A stretch of 9,778 bases of DNA, taken from Chloroflexota bacterium (lineage in GTDB: Bacteria > Chloroflexota > Limnocylindria > Limnocylindrales > CSP1-4). Made by a program: the position numbers and the translations under genes. Where the stretch lies: positions 1 through 9,778 of the forward strand of contig JAICUV010000118.1 of NCBI GenBank assembly GCA_025935655.1, in the 5' to 3' direction. Shown piece after piece: positions 1 to 6,646 of this stretch; position 1 is the first letter of the stretch, and each line of letters begins with the position of its first letter. The notes beneath the pieces are model-generated. The model ran no database searches. It saw only the letters and a program-made list of their open reading frames with translations, and was not told where the DNA came from.

Positions 1-90
1 CTCGGGCCGCTCACGCTCGTCCTCGCCCTGTCGGCTCGCGCCCGGCCCGTCAAGTACCGGCCGGCCGTGGAGACGATCCGCATCGGCTGA
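1..90 (+). CDS. ktrB: C-terminal end of a KtrB/TrkH-type potassium transporter (partial, 5' end outside the window)
   Basis: The first 29 codons read open in frame 1 and stop with TGA at 88-90. The peptide begins LGPLTLVLALSAR and ends ETIRIG. This resembles the end of KtrB/TrkH channel subunits: a last membrane helix starting with a Gly-Pro-Leu-Thr stretch, then a basic Arg/Lys/Tyr segment and a short tail ending in Ile-Gly. KtrB forms the membrane pore for potassium uptake and is gated by the cytoplasmic ring protein KtrA. That a ktrA gene follows after a 17-base gap, on the same strand, is the strongest support. With only 29 residues visible, the family call rests on the tail pattern and the neighbour; it could equally be named trkH. 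Confidence 0.75.
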   Translation, partial: LGPLTLVLALSARARPVKYRPAVETIRIG

Positions 91-95
91 CCGAG

Positions 96-103
96 AGAAG
101 GAG
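96..103 (+). promoter_or_regulatory. Shine-Dalgarno sequence of ktrA
   Basis: AGAAGGAG lies 4 bases before the ATG at 108. It is among the best ribosome binding sites in the window and fixes the ktrA start. It also suggests that ktrA is initiated independently rather than by coupling to the upstream channel gene, from which it is separated by 17 bases. Confidence 0.8.
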
Positions 104-107
104 ATCC

Positions 108-746
108 ATGAAGACGTCGGTCCTCGTCATCGGCCTCGGGCGCTTCGGCGCGGCCGCGGCCCGGGAGCTCATGGCGCTCGGGCACGAGGTGCTCGCGGTG
201 GACACGAGCGAGACGGTCGTGAACGAGATCGCGCCGGAGGTGACCCACGCGGTGCAGCTGGACGCCGCCGACGAGGCCGCCCTGCGTGCGATCGGCGCCG
301 CCGAGTTCGAGCACGCCATCGTCGGCATCTCGAGCGGCGTCGAGGCGAGCGTGTTCGCCGTCATGGCCCTCAAGCAGCTGGGCGTCGCGAACGTCATCGC
401 GAAGGCCGGGTCGCCGCTCCATGGCGCGATCCTCGAGCGCGTCGGCGCGAATCGCGTCGTGTTCGCCGAACGGGAGATGGGCCAGCGCGTGGCCCACTCG
501 TTCGCGATGCCCGACATCGTCGACTACCTGGACGTCGCCCCCCGGTTCGGGATCGTGCGCGTGCGGCCCACGGAGCGGTGGGCGGGCCGGCCGCTGAGCG
601 ACCTCGACGGCGCGCTGACGGCGGTGGCCCTCCGACGGGGCGACGCTGTGACGGTCAACCCGTCGCCCGACGAGCGGGTGCAGCCCGGTGACGAGGTCAT
701 CCTGATCGGCAAGGACGACCTGCTGGAGCGGCTCGGCAGCGGCTGA
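108..746 (+). CDS. ktrA: KtrA/TrkA-type potassium uptake regulator (RCK domain protein)
   Basis: This 212-residue cytoplasmic protein is the nucleotide-sensing gating subunit of a Ktr/Trk potassium uptake system. Residues 1 to about 120 form an RCK_N (TrkA_N) Rossmann fold: strand VLVIG, the glycine loop GLGRFG at 9-14, and an acidic residue, Asp32, ending the second strand (LAVD) where it would hold the ribose of NAD(H) or ATP/ADP. Residues about 135-212 form an RCK_C (TrkA_C) domain, with the usual NPSPDERVQPGDEVILIG stretch near the end. The single-unit length matches KtrA (about 220 residues) rather than the double-length TrkA of E. coli. The start is fixed by AGAAGGAG 4 bases upstream. 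The gene follows the end of a KtrB-like gene, the usual KtrAB pairing. One oddity is that the loop after LSDLD in RCK_C looks about four residues shorter than the pattern I know. Ligand choice cannot be read from sequence alone. Confidence 0.93.
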   Translation: MKTSVLVIGLGRFGAAAARELMALGHEVLAVDTSETVVNEIAPEVTHAVQLDAADEAALRAIGAAEFEHAIVGISSGVEASVFAVMALKQLGVANVIAKAGSPLHGAILERVGANRVVFAEREMGQRVAHSFAMPDIVDYLDVAPRFGIVRVRPTERWAGRPLSDLDGALTAVALRRGDAVTVNPSPDERVQPGDEVILIGKDDLLERLGSG

Positions 747-1019
747 GCCCGGCAGGTCCCGTTGGTAGGTCGGCCGCGTCGGGCCGCGATTTCCGCCGGT
801 CAGCACTGACACGGGTCGTATCCAGCGATCGAGGCCCGGATACCCGCATCGGTGCTCAGGCTGGCTGATCCCGGTGGATCTCGGGCGCTCGGCCGGACAT
901 TCCACCCGCGTGAGCGCTGGATGGGGGAATCGGCGGCGAAGCGCGAGGTGAGCTCCCAGTCGCCAGGTGCCGGCGGAAACTCGATACATCCGAGGGGCAC
1001 GTTGTTGACGAAGATGGGG

Positions 1020-1025
1020 TAGGAT
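1020..1025 (+). promoter_or_regulatory. Possible -10 element (TAGGAT) of the tetR-men operon
   Basis: TAGGAT fits the TANNNT pattern and lies 10 bases upstream of the palindrome at 1035-1054, so a transcript from it would start at about 1032 and the operator would cover the first transcribed bases. There is no good -35 at the normal distance: TTGACG occurs at 1005-1010, but only 9 bases separate it from TAGGAT. The location is supported mainly by logic: the men genes overlap one another, so the promoter must lie in this intergenic region. The exact hexamer is a guess. Confidence 0.28.
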
Positions 1026-1034
1026 GCGAACGAG

Positions 1035-1054
1035 CCGACCGACTGGTCGGTCGG
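1035..1054 (+). promoter_or_regulatory. Perfect palindrome, likely TetR-family operator
   Basis: The arm CCGACCGAC (1035-1043) is followed by a 2-base centre TG and the exact reverse complement GTCGGTCGG (1046-1054). The 20-base span with two 9-base arms and a short centre is typical of TetR-family operators bound by one or two dimers. It ends 31 bases before the regulator's ATG, where bound protein would block the promoter or early elongation. The natural reading is autoregulation by the downstream TetR-type protein, which would carry the whole men operon with it. The palindrome is seen directly; the binding partner is inferred from position. Confidence 0.8.
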
Positions 1055-1085
1055 TCGCAACCGCAGGACCGACAGTGAGCACCCG

Positions 1086-1769
1086 ATGAGCCGCCCGGAC
1101 CCAGCCGAACAGAGCCGCAGCCGACGCGAGCGGATCCTCGACGCCGCGTTCCACGCGTTCGCGACGCGCGGCTACCGCGACACCGCCGTCGACGACATCG
1201 CGGGCGCGGCCGAGACGTCCAAGGGCGGCATCTACTTCCACTTCCCGACGAAGGAAGCGATCTTCCGCGAGCTCATGGAGACGACCGCGGACAAGCTCGT
1301 CGCGCGCGTGGAGCGGGCGGTCGCCCTCGAGACCGAGCCCGTGGCCCGGGCGGAGGCGGCGATCCACACCGTCCTCACGACGTTCGCGGGCCACCGGACG
1401 ATGGCCCGCCTCCTGTTCCTTGACACGGTGGGCGCCGGCCGGGTGTTCCAGGCGGAGACGAACGCGCTCCATGCGCGGTTCGCGAACCTCATCCAGGGCT
1501 ACCTCGACGACGCCGTCACCGCGGGCGCGATCCCGCCGCTCGACACGCGGATCACGTCGATCGCCTGGTTCGGCGCGATCAACGAGGTCGTCGCCCGGTG
1601 GCTGCTCGCGGATGACGCGGCCCGGCTCGAGGAGGCGTACCCGGCGCTCCGGGCGACCCTGCTGCGGTCGGCCGGCGTGCCCGAGTCCCGGATCGGCGAG
1701 GTCGCGCTTCCCGCGGCCGGCTGGTCGTTCCCCGAGGTCGCCACGCCCAAGTCGGGGTCCGGGCGGTGA
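1086..1769 (+). CDS. TetR/AcrR-family transcriptional regulator heading the men operon
   Basis: This is a 227-residue one-component regulator, predicted to bind DNA as a dimer and release it when a small molecule fills the C-terminal pocket. Residues about 13-63 form the TetR_N helix-turn-helix: RILDAAFHAFATRGYRDT, then DDIAGAAETSKGGIYFHFPTKEAIFREL, with the recognition helix near 44-50 and the family-typical GGIYFHF followed by Lys56-Glu57. The remaining residues form the all-helical ligand and dimer domain, which I cannot place in a known ligand class. The ATG at 1086 is the first plausible start, although its Shine-Dalgarno is poor (GTGAG at 1075-1079). A perfect palindrome lies 31 bases upstream, suggesting autoregulation. 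The stop overlaps the menF start by 4 bases (GTGA 1766-1769), so the regulator and men genes should share a transcript. Ligand candidates, by context only, are pathway intermediates, quinones or acyl-CoAs. Confidence 0.95.
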   Translation: MSRPDPAEQSRSRRERILDAAFHAFATRGYRDTAVDDIAGAAETSKGGIYFHFPTKEAIFRELMETTADKLVARVERAVALETEPVARAEAAIHTVLTTFAGHRTMARLLFLDTVGAGRVFQAETNALHARFANLIQGYLDDAVTAGAIPPLDTRITSIAWFGAINEVVARWLLADDAARLEEAYPALRATLLRSAGVPESRIGEVALPAAGWSFPEVATPKSGSGR

Positions 1770-3217
1770 CCGCCACCCGGGTCGCGCGTGCGGAGACCGG
1801 CGCGGGCCTCGGCGAGCGCCTGACGGCCCTCCTCGCGCCGTCGGACGCCCCCGCGACGACCCCGCTCGTCGCCGCGACGCTCCCCGTGCCGGCCGCAGAC
1901 CCGATCTCGCTGTACGCGGCCGCGGTCGAGGCGGGGCTGGAGGCCGCCCTCTGGCTCCGCCCATCCGAGGGAACCGCGTTCGTGGGCATCGGCCGGGCCT
2001 GGGCGACCGAGCCCGAGGGCGAGGGGCGATTCCGCGAGGCCGAGACGGCCTGGCGCGCGCTGCTCGCGGATGCCCGGCTCGACCGGCCGACCGACAGCGC
2101 ACGCGGCTCCGGGCCGGTGCTCCTCGGCGCGATGGGCTTCACCGGTCGCACGCCCGCCGACGACGATGCCTGGGGGCCGTTCGGTCCGAGCTCGCTCGTG
2201 CTGCCGTCGCTCGTCCTCGCCGTGACGCCCACGGGCGCGACGGTCACGGCATCGATCGCCCCCGGCACCCTGGATGCGGACCCGCGTGCGCTCGAGCGCC
2301 GGTGGCTGGGCCTCGTGGAGCGCGCGCGAGAGCTCGCGCCGAACCCCAACGGGATCGTCGCGATGCCGGTCTTCGCGCCGCTCGTCGTCGTCGACGAGCA
2401 GCCGGCGAGAGACGCCTTCAAGCGGCTCGTCGGGATGTTCGCCGGGGCCGTCGGCCGAGGCCGCATCGACAAGGTCGTGCTCGCGCGACGCGTTGGCATG
2501 CGTTCGCCGGTGGAGCTGGACGTCGCGAACGCCCTGCGGCGGCTCTCGGTGAGCGCCCCCGAGAGCACGACGTACGCCTTCCGGCGCGACGGCCGGACGT
2601 TCCTCGGTGCGACGCCGGAGCGGCTCGTGCGCACGGAGGGCCGGACGTTCCGGACGGTGGCGGTCGCGGGCACGATCCGTCGCGGCGCGAGCCCGGAGGA
2701 GGACGCGGAGCTCGGCCGCCGGCTCATCGCCAGCGAGAAGGACCGCGAGGAGCACGCGATCGTGGTCGATGCGATCCGCGGCCTGCTGGGGCCCGTCGCC
2801 GAGACCCTGACCGTGGCGCCCGAGCCCGGCGTCATGACGCTGCGCTACGTCCAGCACCTCGTGACCGAGATCTCGGGCACGGTCCCTGACGGCAACGGCC
2901 TGCTGGCGCTGGGCGAGCGGCTGCACCCGACGCCGGCGGTCGGCGGCGACCCACGGGACGTGGCGCTCGCGCTCATCGACGAGCACGAGGGGTTCGACCG
3001 TGGCTGGTACGCCGGCCCGATCGGCTGGCTCGGGGCGGATGGCGACGGCGAGCTGTGCGTCGCGCTGCGCTGCGGGATCGTGGACCGGACGCGGGCGACC
3101 CTGTTCGCGGGCTGCGGGATCGTCGCCGACTCCGATCCGGACCAGGAGTGGGAGGAGTCGCGGATCAAGCTGCGGGCCGTGATCTCGGCGCTGGGCATCC
3201 CGGGAGAGGACGCATGA
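1766..3217 (+). CDS. menF: Isochorismate synthase MenF
   Basis: This 483-residue enzyme converts chorismate to isochorismate, the entry step to menaquinone, with Mg2+. The C-terminal two thirds is a chorismate-binding fold: GRIDKVVLARR at 232-242 with Lys236, the FLGATPERL segment with Glu285, the AGTIRRG segment, the SEKDREEHAIVVDAI metal-site helix, LHPTPAVGG, then WYAGPIGW and the final CGIVADSDP-EWEESRIKLRA block. Lys236 and Glu285 have nearly the spacing of the base/acid pair Lys190/Glu240 of E. coli MenF. The N-terminal region is variable, as is usual. The start is GTG at 1766, overlapping the tetR stop by 4 bases; no good Shine-Dalgarno precedes it, so reinitiation after tetR is likely. 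It overlaps menD by ATGA (3214-3217). The fold is shared with salicylate, anthranilate and aminodeoxychorismate synthases, but the neighbours settle the call. Confidence 0.96.
   Translation: MTATRVARAETGAGLGERLTALLAPSDAPATTPLVAATLPVPAADPISLYAAAVEAGLEAALWLRPSEGTAFVGIGRAWATEPEGEGRFREAETAWRALLADARLDRPTDSARGSGPVLLGAMGFTGRTPADDDAWGPFGPSSLVLPSLVLAVTPTGATVTASIAPGTLDADPRALERRWLGLVERARELAPNPNGIVAMPVFAPLVVVDEQPARDAFKRLVGMFAGAVGRGRIDKVVLARRVGMRSPVELDVANALRRLSVSAPESTTYAFRRDGRTFLGATPERLVRTEGRTFRTVAVAGTIRRGASPEEDAELGRRLIASEKDREEHAIVVDAIRGLLGPVAETLTVAPEPGVMTLRYVQHLVTEISGTVPDGNGLLALGERLHPTPAVGGDPRDVALALIDEHEGFDRGWYAGPIGWLGADGDGELCVALRCGIVDRTRATLFAGCGIVADSDPDQEWEESRIKLRAVISALGIPGEDA
3202..3210 (+). promoter_or_regulatory. 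Shine-Dalgarno sequence of menD, inside menF
   Basis: The purine run GGGAGAGGA ends 3 bases before the menD ATG at 3214, with its GGGAG core 7 bases away. It supports the ATG at 3214 over earlier starts in the same open frame, which stays open back to 3055 deep inside menF. Confidence 0.65.
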
Positions 3218-5007
3218 GCGACGCCCGGCTCCTGCGCGCATTCGCCTCCGAGCTCGTCGCCGCCGGGGTCACTGACGCCGTGGTGTGCCCGGGCTCGCGG
3301 TCGACGCCCCTGGCGCTGGCCCTGCGGGCGGCGCCCGGGCTGCGGGTGCGGGTCCTGCTCGACGAGCGCGCGGCCGGCTTCTTCGCCCTGGGGATGGCCC
3401 GCACGAGCGGCCGCCCGGTCGTCCTGCTCGCGACCTCCGGGACCGCGACCGTGGAGTTCGCGCCCGCCGTCGTGGAGGCCTCGCTCTCGCGCGTGCCGCT
3501 CGTCGTGCTCACCGCGGACCGGCCCCCGGAGCTGCGTGACCGCGGCGCGCCCCAGACCATCGACCAGGACCACCTCTACGGCCGGAGCGCCAGGTGGTAC
3601 ACGGAGCTGCCGCTGTTCGACGGCGACCCGGCGACCGAGGCGCACGTGCGATCCGTCGCGGGACGAGCCGTCGCGACGGCCGCGGCGGGTCCCGCCGGTC
3701 CCGTCCAGGTGAACGTCCCGTTCCGCGAGCCGTTGCTCCCCGACGGCCCGCTCGCCGATGCCGCGGACGACGCGCCCGGTGACGCGCCCGACGGCGCCGT
3801 CGCGACGGCCGCCCATCCGTTCACGAGCGCGATCGCGGGTCGCCCGGTGCTCGACGACGACCTCCTCGGGGAGCTCGCGGCACTGCTCGGCCGGACCGCC
3901 CGCGGGCTCATCGTCGCGGGGCCGGACGACGACCCGGAGCTCCCGGCCGCGCTCGCCGGGCTGGCCCGGGCCACCGGATTCCCGATCCTCGCGGACCCGC
4001 TGTCGGGGCTGCGAACAGGTCCGCACGACCGGTCGCTGGTCGTCACGCGCGCCGACCAGCTCGTCCGCCCGGGCGGCTGGATCGAGGCCCACCGCCCCGA
4101 TCTCGTGATCCGCACCGGCGCGATGCCGACGTCGAAGCCCATCCTCCAGCTGCTCGAACGGACGCGTCCGGGCCTCATCGTGATCGACGGCGACGGTGGC
4201 TGGCGCGAGCCTGCGCTGCTCCCGGCGACCTTCGTCCACGCGGACGCCGCGGCGACGGCCCGCGCGCTCACCGTGCGGCTGGGCAGCTCCACCCGTCGCG
4301 GCACGTGGACTCGCGACTGGACCGAGGCGGAGCGCACCGCCGTGCGGGCGATGGACGCCTGGCTCGCGGCGCTCGACGAGCCGTTCGAGGGCTCGCCCTT
4401 CCCGGCGCTCGCCGCCGCGCTCCCCGATGGCGCCGTGCTGTGGGCCGGCAACTCGATGCCGGTCCGCGATCTCGATGGCTGGCTCCCGTCCACGGCGCGC
4501 GCCATCACCGTCCGCTCCAACCGGGGCGCGACCGGCATCGACGGCGTCGTGTCCACGGCGCTCGGGTCCGCGGCCGTCGCGGCCGGGCCGGTCGCGCTCG
4601 TCGTCGGCGACGTCTCCTTCCTCCACGACCTCAACGCGCTGCTCGCGGCGAAGCTCCACGGCCTGTCGGCGACCATCGTCGTGGTGAACAACGACGGCGG
4701 CGGGATCTTCTCGTTCCTGCCCCAGGCGCAACCGGGCACGCCAGCGGGCTCCGGCCTCCCGGAGCACTACGAGGAGCTGTTCGGGACGCCGCACGGCATC
4801 GACGTCGCGCCGATCGTGGCGGCGCTGGGCGGCGAGCACGTCCCGGTCGCGACGAGCACGGAGCTCGCGGCGGCGATCTCGTCCTCGGTCGGCAGGCCGG
4901 GGGTGCGGGTCATCGAGCTGCGCACCGAGCGCGGTCGCAACGTGGAGCTCCATCGCGGCGTCGCGGCGGCGGTGGCCCGGGCGCTGGCCACGGCGGTGCC
5001 GGCGTGA
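3214..5007 (+). CDS. menD: MenD, SEPHCHC synthase (thiamine diphosphate enzyme)
   Basis: This 597-residue protein catalyses the ThDP- and Mg2+-dependent addition of the succinyl semialdehyde unit from 2-oxoglutarate to isochorismate, giving SEPHCHC. The N-terminal pyrimidine-binding domain has CPGSRSTPL at 25-33 and the ThDP-activating Glu51 in LLDERAAGFFALGMAR. Arg29, Glu51, Arg103 and Gln114 all sit four places before Arg33, Glu55, Arg107 and Gln118 of E. coli MenD, a consistent offset. The C-terminal domain holds the diphosphate/metal motif GDVSFLHDLN at 465-474 and the NNDGGGIF end of it at 492-499. Length is normal for the family. The open frame extends back to 3055, but the ATG at 3214 has a Shine-Dalgarno and begins where family members begin. 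It overlaps menF by ATGA and menH by GTGA. A long open frame on the opposite strand (2845-4953) is a GC-driven shadow. Confidence 0.98.
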   Translation: MSDARLLRAFASELVAAGVTDAVVCPGSRSTPLALALRAAPGLRVRVLLDERAAGFFALGMARTSGRPVVLLATSGTATVEFAPAVVEASLSRVPLVVLTADRPPELRDRGAPQTIDQDHLYGRSARWYTELPLFDGDPATEAHVRSVAGRAVATAAAGPAGPVQVNVPFREPLLPDGPLADAADDAPGDAPDGAVATAAHPFTSAIAGRPVLDDDLLGELAALLGRTARGLIVAGPDDDPELPAALAGLARATGFPILADPLSGLRTGPHDRSLVVTRADQLVRPGGWIEAHRPDLVIRTGAMPTSKPILQLLERTRPGLIVIDGDGGWREPALLPATFVHADAAATARALTVRLGSSTRRGTWTRDWTEAERTAVRAMDAWLAALDEPFEGSPFPALAAALPDGAVLWAGNSMPVRDLDGWLPSTARAITVRSNRGATGIDGVVSTALGSAAVAAGPVALVVGDVSFLHDLNALLAAKLHGLSATIVVVNNDGGGIFSFLPQAQPGTPAGSGLPEHYEELFGTPHGIDVAPIVAALGGEHVPVATSTELAAAISSSVGRPGVRVIELRTERGRNVELHRGVAAAVARALATAVPA

Positions 5008-5819
5008 CGGCCGTGTCGGGCGCCGCCGACTGGGCGGTCCACGTCCACGGATCCGGCCGGCCGCTCGTGCTGCTCCACGGGTTCACGGGGACCAGCGCCG
5101 CGTGGGACGAGCACCTGGAAGCCCTGGCCCGCGGCCGCCGGCTCATCGTCCCCGACCTGCCGGGCCACGGCCGGACGATGGCCGCGTCACCCGCCGACGC
5201 GTCCGTCGAGGCGGCGGCCGACGCGCTCGCAGCGATCCTCGCGTCGCACGCCGCGACGCCCGCCGACGTGCTGGGCTACAGCCTGGGGGCGCGCGTCGCG
5301 CTGCGCCTGGCGGTGGTGCACCCGTCCGCGGTCGGGCGGCTCGTGCTCGAGAGCCCCAGCGCCGGGATCGAGGCGGCGGACGCCCGCGCCCGGCGACGCG
5401 AGGCCGACGAGGCGCTGGCGGCGCGGCTGGAGCGCGACGGCATCGATGCCTTCGTCGACGAGTGGGAGCACCATCCGATCTTCCACACCCACACGGCGCT
5501 TCCCGTGGAGCGTCGTGATCGGATCCGCGCGATGCGCCGCGGCAACACCGCCGCGGGACTCGCCGCGAGCCTGCGGGGCGGCGGCCAGGGCGCGATGGAG
5601 CCGCTGTTCGACCGGCTCGCGCTCGTGACCGCGCGGACGCTGGTCCTCGCGGGCTCGCTCGACCACACCGGCCGCCCCCGCGCCGAACGCGTCGCCGCCG
5701 GGATCCCCGGGGCGCGCCTCGCGCTCGTCGAGGACGCCGGCCATACCCCCCACGACGAGCAGCCCGGCGCGTTCCGCCGGCTCGTGCTCGACTTCCTGCA
5801 GGAGGACCCCGCCGCATGA
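5004..5819 (+). CDS. menH: MenH, SHCHC synthase (alpha/beta hydrolase)
   Basis: This 271-residue alpha/beta-hydrolase-fold enzyme is predicted to remove pyruvate from SEPHCHC to give SHCHC. The oxyanion region LLHGFTGTSAAW is at 23-34. The nucleophile elbow GYSLGAR at 91-97 has Ser93, with Tyr92 and Arg97 matching Tyr85 and Arg90 of E. coli MenH. Asp220 lies in AGSLDHTG and His247 in AGHTPHDEQP, completing a Ser93-Asp220-His247 triad. The lid segment FVDEWEHHPIFHT and the later SLRGGGQG are also MenH-like. The start is GTG at 5004, overlapping the menD stop; the nearest purine-rich stretch is only GGTG at 4995-4998, so coupled translation is likely. An in-frame GTG at 5013 is an alternative start three codons on. 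Hydrolases are easily mis-assigned, but the motif set plus the position between menD and menB make MenH much the best reading. Confidence 0.94.
   Translation: MTAVSGAADWAVHVHGSGRPLVLLHGFTGTSAAWDEHLEALARGRRLIVPDLPGHGRTMAASPADASVEAAADALAAILASHAATPADVLGYSLGARVALRLAVVHPSAVGRLVLESPSAGIEAADARARRREADEALAARLERDGIDAFVDEWEHHPIFHTHTALPVERRDRIRAMRRGNTAAGLAASLRGGGQGAMEPLFDRLALVTARTLVLAGSLDHTGRPRAERVAAGIPGARLALVEDAGHTPHDEQPGAFRRLVLDFLQEDPAA
5800..5805 (+). promoter_or_regulatory. Shine-Dalgarno sequence of menB, inside menH
   Basis: AGGAGG lies 10 bases upstream of the menB ATG at 5816, within the last codons of menH. It is the strongest match to the anti-Shine-Dalgarno sequence inside the operon and confirms the ATG that overlaps the menH stop. 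Confidence 0.75.
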
Positions 5820-6646
5820 CCGATCCCATCGCGTGGACGCCCGTCGTGGAGTACGAGGACATCCGGTACGAGCACTCCGGCACCGGCATCGCCAAGGTCA
5901 CCATCGACCGCCCCGAGGTCCGCAACGCCTTCCGGCCGCAGACGGTCCGCGAGCTGATCGACGCCTTCGCCCGCATCCGTGACGACGCGTCCATCGGCTG
6001 CGTGCTGCTCACCGGCGCCGGCGACATGGCGTTCTGCTCGGGCGGCGACCAGAAGTACAAGAGCCACGACGGCGGCTACCTCGACTCCGACGGGCTGGCG
6101 CGGCTCAACGTCCTCGACCTCCAGCGCCAGATCCGCAGCCTGCCGATCCCGGTCATCGCGCTCGTCAACGGCTACGCGATCGGCGGCGGCCACGTCCTCC
6201 ACGTGGTATGCGACATGACGATCGCCTCCGAGAACGCGATCTTCGGCCAGGTCGGGCCGCGGGTGGGCAGCTTCGACGCCGGGTTCGGGGTCGGGCTCCT
6301 GGCGCGGCTCGTGGGCGACAAGAAGGCCAAGGAGATCTGGTTCCTGTGCCGCCAGTACACGGCGGCCGAGGCGCTCGCCATGAACCTCGTGAACACGGTC
6401 GTGCCGCTCGCGGACCTCGAGGCCGAGGGCGTGCGGTGGGCCGACGAGATCCTCGAGATGAGCCCCACCGCGATCCGATTCCTCAAGTCGTCGTTCCTCG
6501 TGGCGACGGACGGGCTGGCGGGCCTCCAGGAGTTCGCCGGCCACGCGACGGGCCTGTACTACACGACCGACGAGGCGCACGAGGGCAGCACCGCGTTCCT
6601 CGAGAAGCGCCGGCCCGAGTACCGCAAGTACCCGCGCCGCCCGTGA
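5816..6646 (+). CDS. menB: MenB, 1,4-dihydroxy-2-naphthoyl-CoA synthase
   Basis: This 276-residue crotonase-fold enzyme cyclises o-succinylbenzoyl-CoA to DHNA-CoA by an intramolecular Claisen reaction. Diagnostic segments are TIDRPEVRNAFRP, FCSGGDQKYK (first oxyanion-hole strand), YAIGGGHVLHVVCDMTIA (second), and FGQVGPRVGSFDAGFG at about 143-157. Ser152 and Asp154 match the catalytic Ser161/Asp163 of E. coli MenB. Gly147 stands where E. coli has Gly156 and the M. tuberculosis enzyme has Asp185, so this should be the bicarbonate-dependent type I form in which bicarbonate supplies the missing side-chain carboxylate. The tail TAFLEKRRPEYRKYPR is the usual MenB C-terminus, which reaches into a neighbouring subunit of the hexamer. 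Length is normal. The start ATG overlaps menH by ATGA and has AGGAGG upstream; the stop overlaps menA by GTGA. Confidence 0.97.
   Translation: MTDPIAWTPVVEYEDIRYEHSGTGIAKVTIDRPEVRNAFRPQTVRELIDAFARIRDDASIGCVLLTGAGDMAFCSGGDQKYKSHDGGYLDSDGLARLNVLDLQRQIRSLPIPVIALVNGYAIGGGHVLHVVCDMTIASENAIFGQVGPRVGSFDAGFGVGLLARLVGDKKAKEIWFLCRQYTAAEALAMNLVNTVVPLADLEAEGVRWADEILEMSPTAIRFLKSSFLVATDGLAGLQEFAGHATGLYYTTDEAHEGSTAFLEKRRPEYRKYPRRP

Larger units (their letters stand above)
747..1085 (+). other. Intergenic region between ktrA and the men operon
   Basis: These 339 bases are the only long gene-free stretch. Composition differs from the flanking genes: 961-1020 has 37 G/C of 60 by hand count, against 46-50 of 60 in sampled coding lines. 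The right end carries the putative regulator operator (1035-1054), a weak promoter-like hexamer just before it, and a third copy of the operator half-site (1067-1073). I find no convincing terminator after ktrA: the short CGGC/GCCG pairing near 771-785 has a small stem and no T run. An open reading frame on the minus strand (1060 down to 800, TTG start, 86 codons) covers most of the region. It has no recognisable domain and is treated as a doubtful relic (see findings). No tRNA, riboswitch or mobile element end was recognised. Confidence 0.85.

Noticed and set aside
747..800. Rho-independent terminator after ktrA
   Set aside because: Only a 4-base CGGC/GCCG stem and a direct repeat of GGCCGCG are present, with no T run, so nothing supports a terminator.
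1005..1025. TTGACG (1005-1010) with TAGGAT (1020-1025) as a complete sigma-70-type promoter
   Set aside because: The spacer is only 9 bases against the usual 16-18, so the pair cannot act as one standard promoter; only the -10-like hexamer is kept, at low confidence.
3055..3213. N-terminal extension of MenD into menF (open frame back to 3055)
   Set aside because: The extension is arginine-rich and lies over the conserved end of MenF. The ATG at 3214 has a Shine-Dalgarno and matches the family start.
1499..3241. 580-codon minus-strand frame opposite tetR/menF
   Set aside because: Same reason: low-complexity, arginine-rich, no motif, and it would cross three real genes and the shared overlaps.
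3772..3800. GACGCGCCCG direct repeat in menD (near residues 187-197)
   Set aside because: A short Asp/Ala/Pro-rich linker repeat between MenD domains, ordinary for GC-rich genes and too short to mean more.
2845..4953. 702-codon open frame on the minus strand opposite menF/menD
   Set aside because: Its translation is dominated by Arg, Gly, Asp and Glu without any recognisable domain, and it lies opposite two well-supported genes with full motif sets. Long antisense frames are expected at this GC content.
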